From the NCBI RefSeq assembly GCF_014638355.1, contig NZ_BMFK01000001.1, forward strand, positions 1,131,160 through 1,195,159: a DNA stretch of 64,000 nt, written 5' to 3'. Position 1 is the stretch's first letter. Each line of letters starts with the position of its first letter. Origin of the DNA: Priestia taiwanensis. GTDB lineage: Bacteria; Bacillota; Bacilli; Bacillales; Bacillaceae_G. Below, in pieces: positions 8,041-15,951 of the stretch. The notes under the pieces were generated by a model. The model did not search any database. It was not told where the DNA came from and saw nothing but the letters and a program-made list of their open reading frames with translations. The translations under genes and the position numbers were made by a program.

Positions 8041-8487
8041 CTATTCTAAAATCTCCCACTTAAAGTGCTTTGCAACTTCATCTAGAGATGCTTTCATATC
8101 TTGAACAATAATGTCTTCTTTCGTCGATTCAATCATGTAGCTTCCAGAAGGCGTATTCACACTATATTGTTCAGTTTCTAGCAATAAATACATGTGCTGT
8201 TCATCTGTTGCTAAAAACAGTTTGTATGAAAGTTTCACATCATACTGTGCAAGTTCTCCTACTACTTCTTCATTTACACGTTGTAATAACGAAGCAAATG
8301 TTTCTTTACACACACAAATTGTCATTTCATCACATTGGCAGTTCAAGTTATATGTACCTACGATTGTACTTTGTTCACTATGGAATGTAATGGAATCTTC
8401 CGATGTGAAGAAGAACTCCTCTACTAACGCTCCTACTACTTCTGAGAAACGAATCTCATTTGATACACGATATTGATATATTGGCAT
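8041..8487 (-). CDS. Conserved hypothetical protein (148 aa)
   Basis: The start is ATG 8487, preceded by TAGGAGTG with a 5-base gap; an ORF reaching 8505 has no ribosome binding site. The protein is acidic, with no membrane segment or signal. It has a Cys cluster C-x-C...C-x-C (NCQCDEMTICVCKE, about residues 48-61) that could bind a metal or form disulfides, though this is inference. Both halves look like mixed alpha/beta folds. It stands alone between the hmoA promoter and a NUDIX gene. No family is recognised. Confidence 0.65.
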   Translation of the reverse strand: MPIYQYRVSNEIRFSEVVGALVEEFFFTSEDSITFHSEQSTIVGTYNLNCQCDEMTICVCKETFASLLQRVNEEVVGELAQYDVKLSYKLFLATDEQHMYLLLETEQYSVNTPSGSYMIESTKEDIIVQDMKASLDEVAKHFKWEILE

Positions 8488-8555
8488 ACTAACACTCCTA
8501 ATCAAAAACTAATAGAAATAATTATACCAAAGTGTATAGAAACAAGAAATCTTTA

Positions 8556-9164
8556 TCATAAAGATTTGATATTTTTCATACGACTCACTTTCTGAATTGT
8601 TTCTTCATAGTAATCAAGATTATGCGGATATAGTTGATGGTACTCCACAACTAGTTCTTCATCGGATAACAACGATATGCAAGTTGCACTTGTTTGTCGC
8701 TTATACAATAGATCTTCTAGTACCGATAGCTTCATTTTCATCACATCTGCGACCTCTTCGCCCGGACTAAAGGTTAGTCGTTGTGTCACAGTGTGAAAAT
8801 ACACATGACATCTTTCTCGATCAATAAATGGCGGAAATGCACAATCTATTTTTTGAATACCTGTGTAATGTACATCTTCCGATTGAAACGAAATCCCTAA
8901 TTCCTCTTCTATTTCTCTTAACCCTGCGATCATGATTTCTTCATCACATAAAATATGTCCTGCTGCGGTGATGTCCCATACATTTGGGAAGTCTTTCTTT
9001 GTACTTGAACGTAATTGGAAGTAGAGATGCATATCATCCTCTGCCTCTTCCACAAACCAACAATGAAATGTTTCATGCCAATCTCCATCACGATGTATAG
9101 CATTCCGTTCTTTTTCTCCGACCTTTTCGCCTTGTTCGTTGAAAATTGATAGTATTTCCGACAT
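8556..9164 (-). CDS. NUDIX hydrolase, isopentenyl-diphosphate isomerase-like
   Basis: The 202-aa protein has an IPP-isomerase/YfcD-like layout: an N-terminal EQGEKVGEKERNAIHRDGDWHETFHCW block, then the NUDIX core (AAGHILCDEEIMIAGLREIEEELGI, about 68-92). YfcD-type NUDIX proteins of this layout are common in Bacillus and their substrates are mostly unknown. The ATG at 9164 overlaps the stop of the upstream oxidoreductase gene (TAATG), implying translational coupling. A true IPP isomerase role is possible but unproven. Confidence 0.82.
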   Translation of the reverse strand: MSEILSIFNEQGEKVGEKERNAIHRDGDWHETFHCWFVEEAEDDMHLYFQLRSSTKKDFPNVWDITAAGHILCDEEIMIAGLREIEEELGISFQSEDVHYTGIQKIDCAFPPFIDRERCHVYFHTVTQRLTFSPGEEVADVMKMKLSVLEDLLYKRQTSATCISLLSDEELVVEYHQLYPHNLDYYEETIQKVSRMKNIKSL

Positions 9165-10069
9165 TATTGTTCCTCCAACTTCCTCGTTATCACTTCACAA
9201 ACGCGATGCGTTCGTACAATACTTTCTTCATCAACGAGAAACGGCTCATCATTTTTCACACATGTTAAGAAATGTTCAATCATATCGTCAAATCCTCTTT
9301 GATATAACGTTGTATCCCAACTACCAAATGAACGACGTTGCTCCGTATTATTCACAAATGTTGTTCCATGAATTAAGCCATCAACAACAATCTTCTTCTC
9401 ATCCCCCATTACCTCTAATCGTTCATCTGTCACACCTGTATGACGGTTCATCATACCAGTAGCTGACGTTGTCCCACCGAACATATTTAACACAAGATAA
9501 TGTAATCTTCCATCTTCTATCTTCCCGTGAACCGTAACATCACGTGGCTCTCCTAAATAGAAAAGCAATGTATCAACAACATGGATGAAATCATCAAAGA
9601 TTGTTGTACGAACATCTGATAATGTATATACACGATTTTTCTGCATGAAGATTGTATCAAACGCTGCAACTTCTTCTTTTATATCACGGTGCATCGGCGC
9701 GAAACGGCGATTAAATCCAACCATTAAGCGAACACCTTTTTCTTTTGCAAAGGTCATGATTTCTTCCGTTTCTTGCAATGTATAGGCAATTGGTTTATCG
9801 ACGAACACATGAATACCAGCCGTAATTAGCTCACGTAAGATTTCTACATGTGCTTCGGTTGCTGCATGTACAAATGCTACATCCACTTTATGTTGAATTA
9901 ATTCTTGAACAGTTGCACAACAATTATGTATACGGTATTTCTCTCCTACCTCATGGACAACTTGTTGATTTCTACTTGCAATATATAAATCAATATCTGT
10001 TCTTGTACTCAAAATAGGCAAATACGCCTTTTGTGCAATATCTCCAATTCCAATTACGCCAACTTTCAT
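9164..10069 (-). CDS. Gfo/Idh/MocA family NAD(P)-dependent oxidoreductase
   Basis: The N-terminal Rossmann fold begins MKVGVIGIGDIAQKAYLP, with the G-x-G-x-x-A nucleotide motif, and FVDKPIAYTLQE follows around residue 95. That EKP-like motif (here DKP) is typical of the family. The C-terminal substrate domain has GFNRRFAPM and DDFIHVVDTLLFYLG. I place the start at ATG 10069, behind AAGGGGGA; an upstream frame to 10147 lacks a ribosome binding site. Members oxidise or reduce sugars, cyclitols or related hydroxy compounds. It is coupled to the downstream NUDIX gene. Confidence 0.88.
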   Translation of the reverse strand: MKVGVIGIGDIAQKAYLPILSTRTDIDLYIASRNQQVVHEVGEKYRIHNCCATVQELIQHKVDVAFVHAATEAHVEILRELITAGIHVFVDKPIAYTLQETEEIMTFAKEKGVRLMVGFNRRFAPMHRDIKEEVAAFDTIFMQKNRVYTLSDVRTTIFDDFIHVVDTLLFYLGEPRDVTVHGKIEDGRLHYLVLNMFGGTTSATGMMNRHTGVTDERLEVMGDEKKIVVDGLIHGTTFVNNTEQRRSFGSWDTTLYQRGFDDMIEHFLTCVKNDEPFLVDEESIVRTHRVCEVITRKLEEQ

Positions 10070-10212
10070 TTGTATATCCCCCTTATAAAGCCATCTTCTT
10101 TCCCATTGTACTCCTGTTTTACTTATAAGAAAAACAAAATAGGTCATCTCTATCCATAATGCCGACCACTATCTTTTTTATCCATCCCCCTACAACCAGT
10201 ACTAAAACAAAT

Positions 10213-10250
10213 AGAAGAGTAGAGACTTCTATTCTATTCTCTACTCTTCT
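10213..10250 (-). terminator. Rho-independent terminator of the flavin oxidoreductase gene
   Basis: AGAAGAGTAGAGA (10213-10225) pairs perfectly with TCTCTACTCTTCT (10238-10250), 12 bases after the oxidoreductase stop codon. Confidence 0.85.
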
Positions 10251-10261
10251 TTCTATTTATA

Positions 10262-11395
10262 TTAGACGTTTTCTTCCACTTCTACCGGGAACCAACCTGC
10301 CACATTCCAAATACGGTTCCATAATGGCGTTGGGATTTCTAATTCTTGTTGTGCATCTCTTCTTACCGTTACAAGGATAGTTTCTTCTTTTCCCCCTTCT
10401 ATTTTCTGTACCCAATCTGGCTCAATAATGATACTACGACCTAAGGCTAAAAGAGGTATACCAGATTGTTTCGCTTTTAATGCGTCATCTGCTGTAAGAA
10501 TCGAACCAACTCCAATTAATATAGTCTTATCGTTTACTCGTTCTTGAATTTGTTCCATGCGTGTACGTGTACTATCTCCACCTCGTCGCGGCTTCGACCA
10601 GAAATCTTGTAAAGATACATGTAAATAATCTAATTCCCTATCTGCTAATGCATCAACTAAGTGGAACGTATCATCCATTGTAAAACCATCTTCAAATTCC
10701 TCTTCCGGAGAGAAGCGATACCCAACAATGAAATCGTTAGTTGCATGTGTAGTAACTATGCGCTTTACTTCGTCTACAACTGCTAGAGGGAACGTCATAC
10801 GTTGTTGCACTGTCCCTCCCCATTTATCTTGACGCTTATTCGTATGACCTGAAAAAAATTGATGGATTAAATAGTAGTTTGCTCCGTGAATTTCCACACC
10901 ATCAAATCCTGCTTCAATTGCACGACGAGTTGTTTCTCCGTATCCACGGATAATATTTTGAATTTCTTCTTCGGTTAATGCTCGTGCTACTTGTTCCCCA
11001 TTTTCGAGGTAGTCACTTGCACTTACAACATCACCATTCGGTACTAATGAAGCCGGTGATTTTCTTCCTGCATGAAAAATTTGCAATACTGCTTTCGCTC
11101 CTTGTTCTTTAATAGCAGTTGCCAAACGACGAAGACTCGGAATCATATTATCACTTGTTGCAGAGAACTCACCTGGGAACCCCTTTCCGCTATCTGTTAC
11201 ATATGTACAAGCCGTAATAACCATTCCGACACCTTTTGAACGGCGAATATAGTAATTCACTTCATCATCTGATACAGTACCGTCTTCATTTGATGAATAG
11301 TTCGTTAATGGTGCCATGACTATTCGATTTTTTAACTCTACCCCATTTTGAAACTGTAACGCTTCAAACAATGATTGATATTTCTCCTTCACCAT
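10262..11395 (-). CDS. NADH-dependent flavin oxidoreductase (old yellow enzyme family)
   Basis: The 377-aa product has the OYE barrel pattern: the N-terminal FMN-site segment LKNRIVMAPLTNY (about 20-32), QIFHAGRKS, EIHGANYYLIHQFFSGHTN with the substrate-binding His-x-x-Tyr region, and GRSIIIEPDWVQKI near the end. OYE-family enzymes bind FMN and reduce activated alkenes, quinones or xenobiotics with NAD(P)H. The ATG at 11395 follows AAAGGGAG; the ORF extension to 11482 is upstream leader. The operator ATATCG-N8-CGATAT at 11425-11444 sits in its promoter, and the ArsR gene upstream probably represses it. An NADH-linked role in electrophile or redox stress is inferred. Confidence 0.9.
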   Translation of the reverse strand: MVKEKYQSLFEALQFQNGVELKNRIVMAPLTNYSSNEDGTVSDDEVNYYIRRSKGVGMVITACTYVTDSGKGFPGEFSATSDNMIPSLRRLATAIKEQGAKAVLQIFHAGRKSPASLVPNGDVVSASDYLENGEQVARALTEEEIQNIIRGYGETTRRAIEAGFDGVEIHGANYYLIHQFFSGHTNKRQDKWGGTVQQRMTFPLAVVDEVKRIVTTHATNDFIVGYRFSPEEEFEDGFTMDDTFHLVDALADRELDYLHVSLQDFWSKPRRGGDSTRTRMEQIQERVNDKTILIGVGSILTADDALKAKQSGIPLLALGRSIIIEPDWVQKIEGGKEETILVTVRRDAQQELEIPTPLWNRIWNVAGWFPVEVEENV

Positions 11396-11424
11396 TTTGT
11401 ATCTCTCCCTTTTACAAAATCTAT

Positions 11425-11444
11425 ATATCGAGAAAAATCGATAT
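11425..11444. promoter_or_regulatory. ArsR operator copy 1 (promoter of the flavin oxidoreductase)
   Basis: ATATCG-N8-CGATAT with fully symmetric arms. It is 30 bases upstream of the oxidoreductase start and is identical in arm sequence and spacing to copy 3. Confidence 0.7.
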
Positions 11445-11530
11445 TCATACCTAGAAAATGAACTATATACCCTCCAATACATATATGTCTAAAGAACATA
11501 CACTAGTGTTCTACCACCATTTATATTTAT

Positions 11531-11550
11531 ATATCGGAAAATATCGATTA
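11531..11550. promoter_or_regulatory. ArsR operator copy 2 (degenerate)
   Basis: ATATCG-N8-CGATTA keeps the left arm and four bases of the right arm at the same spacing. It lies between the end of arsR and the oxidoreductase promoter. Confidence 0.6.
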
Positions 11551-11583
11551 ATTATGTAGTAAGGAGATTTTTTCCTTACTCGT

Positions 11584-11895
11584 TTAAATCTCCTCTCCAA
11601 TATATTTCGCCAACTGTCGGAATGTCTCCTCATTCCTTCGATAAAATGTCCACTGTCCAATTCGCTTCGCTTCTAATAAGCCAGCTTGTTGGAGCATAGA
11701 CAAATATTGAGAAGTTGTCGACTGCGATAATCCTGCTTTTTCTTGGATCTTCCCTACACAGACGCCACCTTGAAAACCTTCAAGTTGTGATGGCTGGATA
11801 TCACATACAAAATGCATATCCGGTTCCTTCAACCATGCTAACATTTGTAACCTTGTTTCATTTGCCAATGCTTTGAAAATTAATATATAGTTCAT
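11584..11895 (-). CDS. ArsR family transcriptional repressor
   Basis: This 103-aa winged-helix protein has the ArsR core: KALANETRLQMLAWL (helices 1-2), the recognition region AGLSQSTTSQYLSMLQQAGLLEAKRIGQWTFYRR, and a short C-terminal dimer helix. It has Cys31 and Cys46 in the insertion after helix 2, candidates for thiol sensing rather than a classical metal site. Its promoter overlaps a copy of the operator, so it probably represses itself and the adjacent flavin oxidoreductase until an electrophile or oxidant arrives. The inducer is inferred only. The ATG is 7 bases beyond the -10 box, so the mRNA is probably leaderless. Confidence 0.85.
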   Translation of the reverse strand: MNYILIFKALANETRLQMLAWLKEPDMHFVCDIQPSQLEGFQGGVCVGKIQEKAGLSQSTTSQYLSMLQQAGLLEAKRIGQWTFYRRNEETFRQLAKYIGEEI

Positions 11896-11902
11896 ACCTT
11901 CT

Positions 11903-11930
11903 ATTATATCGGCAATTCTCGATATGTCAA
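11903..11930 (-). promoter_or_regulatory. arsR promoter with operator copy 3 in the spacer
   Basis: Perfect consensus elements TTGACA (11925-11930) and TATAAT (11903-11908) are separated by 16 bases on the minus strand. The operator ATATCG-N8-CGATAT (11906-11925) covers the spacer and part of both boxes. The ATG at 11895 is only 7 bases after the -10 box. Confidence 0.8.
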
Positions 11931-11988
11931 TTTAATTACCTCTGTGCATAAAAAGCTATGGAGCCAATACTCCATAGCCTCAACTAAA

Positions 11989-13890
11989 TCAATTCAATTT
12001 CTTCTTCATTTCTTTCTGTACTTTTCTCAGCGCTTTTTTCGAGCCACGTTCCATGTCATGTTGCATTTTACGATCTTTGTAGCTCGTAAATAGCGTACTT
12101 ACGTCATAACCTTCTGGGTATAATTCTGCTGCTCGTATCTCTAGGGATACACGCTTTTCATTTACTTCGATAAATTCATCTTTGTAGAACACGGTCACGT
12201 TATTATAATTATTTTGTTTCTTATAAATAATCGCAACGTCCTCATAGTCCAGTAACCTTACTTTATCCCCTACTTCGTATTCATAACTCGTTTCTTTCTT
12301 CACTTCTTCCACTATTGGTTTCTTTCGCTTACTATCACTTACTCGCTCTAAGTTGTAGTCTTTGTTATCCATATATTGCTTCGCTCGTTCAATCACACGG
12401 TCACGAATGTTCATTTTTCTTGAAATCCAAAGTGCGTTACTGTCTCCTGATGTTCCGATTACTAGTTGATATAACGGCTCTAACGTTTCATTATCAAATC
12501 GCATTGCGGCATTCATGAAGTCACTGTGCATTTCAGAAAATCGCTTAATTTCACCGTAATGCGTCGTGGCAACCGTGATGCATCCCATGTGATAAAGCTC
12601 TTCTAATATTGCAATTGCTAGTGCTGCTCCTTCATTTGGCTCTGTACCACTACCGATTTCGTCAAATAGAAGTAATGTATTATGATTCGCCATGTTCATA
12701 ATCTCAGACATATTTTTCATATGTGAAGAGAACGTACTAAGCGCATTTTCGATACTTTGGTTATCACCTATATCAACAAAAATACGGTCGAAAATAGCTA
12801 TTTCTGTTTTTTCCTCAGCGGTTATGTGGAAACCTGACATTGTCGCTAATGTCAGTAATCCGATTGTTTTGAGGACAACTGTTTTACCACCTGCGTTTGG
12901 TCCAGTAATCACTAAGCTACGATAATCCTTTCCTACTTCGAAATCTAGTGGTACGATGTTTCCTTTTAACAACGGATGTTTGCATTTTATTAATTGAATA
13001 AAGCCATGGTTATTTACTTTTGGTTCAATGCCGTCTACATTTTTACTGAATTTTGCTTTGGCGAATACCATATCGTACTGCGCAATCAGTTCCATATTGA
13101 TACGGACTTCTGCTAACTTTTCTGCGACTAATCCTGTTAGCGTCGCTAAAATTTGATACTCTTCTACCGCCTCTTCTGCTTTCAAAATGCATAACTCACC
13201 ACTTAATTTTGAAATAACAGCTGGTTCGATAAATACTGTTGAGCCTTTTGATGATATTTCTACAATAGTACCTGCAACTTGATGCTTGTATGATGCTTTA
13301 ATTGGCACCGTATATTTGTCATCTTTTTTACTAATAAAGAATTCTTGAATATATTCTTTATTACTGCCACTCTTCATAAATTTCGTTAGTCGTTCGGAAA
13401 TTTTCTCTTCTGTACTTTCAATGTGTCTTCTAATTCGCTTTAATTCTTTACTTGCGTTTGAATCTACTCGATTTCCTTTAATACTATAATTAATTTCTTC
13501 CTCAACGGATAGGAACTCTGTCATAGAATGTGCATAACTACTTAATGTTGGTGCAAAAAATACTTTGTCTAACATATATGTTTTTATTTTGCGACAACCT
13601 CTTAGGAAATCTGATATTTCGAGTAAATCAGATGGATCTAACATGATTCCCTTTTCTAACTTATCAATTAAATTGTTAATATTCGAAATGCCTACTAATG
13701 GTACATGGCTTTCAGCATCAATAATCTTTCGTGCTTCTGTCGTTTCATTTAGGCGATGTTTTACTACTTTGATATTTGAACTTGGGTCTAAATCATCTAA
13801 TAGTTGTTTCCCTAGTCCACTAACGCAATACGATTTCACGATTTCCTTTAATTCGTTGTATTGTAACTTTTCAAATGTCATTGTATTCAT
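11989..13890 (-). CDS. MutS2-like ATPase lacking the Smr domain
   Basis: The 633-aa product follows the MutS2 layout: N-terminal core and lever helices (about 1-300), the ATPase with Walker A GPNAGGKT (330-337), Walker B LLLFDEIGSGTEPNEG (406-421) and TTH (442-444), then a KOW-like beta domain (about 537-582, YEVGDKVRLLDYEDVAII). It ends in a Lys-rich tail at 633, where Bacillus subtilis MutS2 continues to about 785 with a Smr nuclease domain. No MutS mismatch-binding domain is present. Bacillus MutS2 acts on collided ribosomes, so a translation-linked role for this shorter paralogue is a fair inference. A promoter, a 7-codon upstream ORF and a strong terminator precede it, suggesting drug- or stress-responsive attenuation. 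GAGGAGAAG precedes the ATG. Confidence 0.88.
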   Translation of the reverse strand: MNTMTFEKLQYNELKEIVKSYCVSGLGKQLLDDLDPSSNIKVVKHRLNETTEARKIIDAESHVPLVGISNINNLIDKLEKGIMLDPSDLLEISDFLRGCRKIKTYMLDKVFFAPTLSSYAHSMTEFLSVEEEINYSIKGNRVDSNASKELKRIRRHIESTEEKISERLTKFMKSGSNKEYIQEFFISKKDDKYTVPIKASYKHQVAGTIVEISSKGSTVFIEPAVISKLSGELCILKAEEAVEEYQILATLTGLVAEKLAEVRINMELIAQYDMVFAKAKFSKNVDGIEPKVNNHGFIQLIKCKHPLLKGNIVPLDFEVGKDYRSLVITGPNAGGKTVVLKTIGLLTLATMSGFHITAEEKTEIAIFDRIFVDIGDNQSIENALSTFSSHMKNMSEIMNMANHNTLLLFDEIGSGTEPNEGAALAIAILEELYHMGCITVATTHYGEIKRFSEMHSDFMNAAMRFDNETLEPLYQLVIGTSGDSNALWISRKMNIRDRVIERAKQYMDNKDYNLERVSDSKRKKPIVEEVKKETSYEYEVGDKVRLLDYEDVAIIYKKQNNYNNVTVFYKDEFIEVNEKRVSLEIRAAELYPEGYDVSTLFTSYKDRKMQHDMERGSKKALRKVQKEMKKKLN

Positions 13891-13970
13891 TTTTTCTTCT
13901 CCTCATTATGTGATTCATTCATACATGAAGATACCCATTGATTAGATTTCAATGAATAAAGACATATAAA

Positions 13971-13996
13971 AAAGCCGTGGTCGATACCACGGCTTT
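13971..13996 (-). terminator. Terminator in the leader of the MutS2-like gene
   Basis: AAAGCCGTGG pairs with CCACGGCTTT, followed by TTTT on the minus strand, 80 bases before the start codon of the MutS2-like gene and downstream of its likely promoter. It therefore looks conditional. Confidence 0.8.
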
Positions 13997-14201
13997 ACGT
14001 ACATTTACAAGGCATATGTTCGACATATATACGAAATAAACTACTGTACACAAGACAGAGTTATCCCGCTACTATGTCATACGCTTTATAAAGTATTGTA
14101 GGTATCTTCATAGGTTTTGAAATAACCGCATGACAAATAAGCAGATGTTATTCGTATGAAAAAACATCCTTCGCCAAGCTAGTTACTTCATTCAATTTAT
14201 C

Positions 14202-14225
14202 CTATTTAGATACTACTCCACTCAT
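14202..14225 (-). CDS. Leader peptide MSGVVSK upstream of the MutS2-like gene
   Basis: A 7-codon ORF (ATG 14225, TAG 14204-14202) has GAGGTG five bases upstream and starts about 50 bases after the predicted transcription start. A short ribosome-loaded ORF ahead of a terminator is the arrangement seen in ribosome-mediated attenuators of Bacillus resistance genes. Further hairpins lie between it and the terminator, for example GATGTT/AACATC and ATATGT/ACATAT. The peptide itself probably has no function. Sequence support is positional only. Confidence 0.5.
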   Translation of the reverse strand: MSGVVSK

Positions 14226-14282
14226 AAAAGCACCTCATAATTAATTTATTTGATCGTTCATTGAAATCTAATTTATACGCTC

Positions 14283-14311
14283 ACTATACTATATTCCACA
14301 AGAGAAGTAAA
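14283..14311 (-). promoter_or_regulatory. Promoter of the MutS2-like leader
   Basis: TTTACT (14306-14311), a 17-base spacer and TATAGT (14283-14288) on the minus strand predict a start near 14276. It lies just after the esterase stop codon, so the gene downstream is uncoupled from the iron operon. Confidence 0.6.
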
Positions 14312-14320
14312 GGTTCGATG

Positions 14321-15115
14321 TTAAGAAACTCCTTTACTAATGAATCGTAATGCACGACTTAAGACCGTTGGTACGACGGAAATATGATTTTCCTCTTCTG
14401 CTAAATAATACCCACATGTCACCTTTTGCTTGTCGATTTTCGATAAACGTTCATATAATACTTTTGCATCTTCAACCATATATCCCTTTTCTAATTCTCC
14501 TACACAAATAAATGCATAACGCGCTTCCGCTTCCTCTTCCTCACGCAAACTTGCAACAAACTTCTCTTCTAACGTTAATACCTGCTTATTATTCCACCAT
14601 ATAGATGGGCTACTAATGATATACGATTGAAATGCATCACGCTTTGAAAGCAACGTATATAAGCTAAATAATCCACCTAATGAATGACCAAACAGTGCTT
14701 GTTTCTTTCGGTCAACGTGGCATCGTGTATCAACAAGTGGTTTTACCTCTTCTTCCATAAACGTTAAGAACTTGTCTGCACCGCCGTGGTGTGGCCATTC
14801 TTTCCCTTGTGGATGTGGTGGCAATTCCACTGTATTTGCTGGCGGTGTGAAATCATAAAAACGATAATCTGAAACGAAATCCTCTTCGACTGGACAGCCT
14901 ATACCAACAACAACAAAAGGAGTCACTCCTGTCTTCTCGGACCTTCTCGTTTGGATTCGGATTGTCTCAGCGAATGTTTGGAAGAACGCATTTCCGTCTA
15001 ATACGTACAAAACAGGATAACCTGACCTTGGTGCTTCCGTATTAGGTATCGCAATGCTAATTGTATACGGACATTCAGTCTCTTTCGATATTATTTCTAC
15101 CGTCTCTACTTTCAT
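14321..15115 (-). CDS. Siderophore esterase, YbbA/IroE-like alpha/beta hydrolase
   Basis: The 264-aa protein is a putative-esterase-fold hydrolase. Its nucleophile is in GHSLGGLFSLY (about residues 142-152), SSPSIWWNN follows about 25 residues later, and the catalytic His is in EENHISVVP near the C-terminus. The feuABC-ybbA operon of B. subtilis has the same gene at the same end. Such esterases hydrolyse the trilactone of ferric bacillibactin or enterobactin in the cytosol to release iron. The start follows AGGAGGAG. It is the last gene of the operon, 9 bases after the ATPase gene. Confidence 0.88.
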   Translation of the reverse strand: MKVETVEIISKETECPYTISIAIPNTEAPRSGYPVLYVLDGNAFFQTFAETIRIQTRRSEKTGVTPFVVVGIGCPVEEDFVSDYRFYDFTPPANTVELPPHPQGKEWPHHGGADKFLTFMEEEVKPLVDTRCHVDRKKQALFGHSLGGLFSLYTLLSKRDAFQSYIISSPSIWWNNKQVLTLEEKFVASLREEEEAEARYAFICVGELEKGYMVEDAKVLYERLSKIDKQKVTCGYYLAEEENHISVVPTVLSRALRFISKGVS

Positions 15116-15124
15116 ATTCTCCTC

Positions 15125-15937
15125 CTAATTTGTAACAAGAACTTTTTCTATTTCTTCAGTTTCTTCATAACCGAAGCATACGGGAGCGCCATTATGCGGA
15201 TCGATCATGACCCGTGCATCAATTTGGAATACATTCTTCAGGACATCCTTCGTAATAATATGTAACGGTTCACCAACCGTCATAATCCGTCCTTCTTTCA
15301 TTGCAATAATCTCATCTGAAAAACGCGCCGCATGGTTAATATCATGCAATACCATCACCACCGTACAAGCTTTTTCCTTATTTAATCGCTCAACAATTTT
15401 CAATACATCTAGCTGGTGGGCCATATCAAGGTACGTTGTCGGTTCATCTAATAATAATATTTCCGTCTCTTGAGCTAATGCCATCGCAAGCCATACTTTT
15501 TGTCGTTGACCACCTGACAAGTTCCCAATTTCTCGTTCACGAAAAGGTGTTACATTCGTAATATCCAGCGCCCATTCAATCATTTCTTTGTCTTCTTTCG
15601 TTAGCTTACTCGTATTGTTTCGATGTGGGTAACGACCATATGAAATAAGCTCTTCTACTTTTAACTCTAATGGTGCAACTGGACTTTGCGGGAGTAAGGC
15701 TAAATGCTTAGCGATTGTTTTCGTATGCATCTTCTGCATGTCTTGTTCTTGCATATACACGTTTCCACTCTTTTGTTTCAAAATACGCCCCATCGTTTTC
15801 AACAGCGTGGATTTTCCGCATCCATTTGGGCCAATAATTGTTGTTATCTTCCCTTCTTTTATCTCCAAATTCAAGTTACGAAAAACCGTCAATTTTTCGT
15901 AGCTCGTTTCCAGCTCTTCTACTCGTAGGATACTCAC
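15125..15937 (-). CDS. Ferric siderophore ABC transporter ATP-binding protein (YusV/FecE-like)
   Basis: This 270-aa ATPase has Walker A GPNGCGKST (about 37-45), Q-loop LLPQSP, signature LSGGQRQKVWLAMALAQ, Walker B LLLDEPTTYLD and the switch His in VLHDINHAARF. This pattern is typical of FecE/FhuC-type iron-chelate importers. B. subtilis feuABC has no ATPase gene of its own and uses YusV, whereas here the ATPase is in the operon between feuC and the esterase. The start is GTG 15937 behind AAGGAGTGG. It powers uptake of the ligand captured by FeuA. Confidence 0.93.
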   Translation of the reverse strand: MSILRVEELETSYEKLTVFRNLNLEIKEGKITTIIGPNGCGKSTLLKTMGRILKQKSGNVYMQEQDMQKMHTKTIAKHLALLPQSPVAPLELKVEELISYGRYPHRNNTSKLTKEDKEMIEWALDITNVTPFREREIGNLSGGQRQKVWLAMALAQETEILLLDEPTTYLDMAHQLDVLKIVERLNKEKACTVVMVLHDINHAARFSDEIIAMKEGRIMTVGEPLHIITKDVLKNVFQIDARVMIDPHNGAPVCFGYEETEEIEKVLVTN

Positions 15938-15951
15938 TCTATTTCCACTCC

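Larger units (their letters stand above)
13941..14272. repeat. 16-bp perfect inverted repeat framing the MutS2-like leader
   Basis: ATTAGATTTCAATGAA at 13941-13956 and its reverse complement at 14257-14272 enclose 300 bases. The right copy begins at the expected transcription start and the left copy lies just after the terminator. In RNA the two could form a closing helix around the whole leader. They could instead be terminal repeats of a small insertion, but no target duplication is evident. Confidence 0.75.

Noticed and set aside
10159..10380. Plus-strand 73-codon ORF between two minus genes
   Set aside because: It runs through a terminator stem and the end of the flavin oxidoreductase gene; no ribosome binding site.
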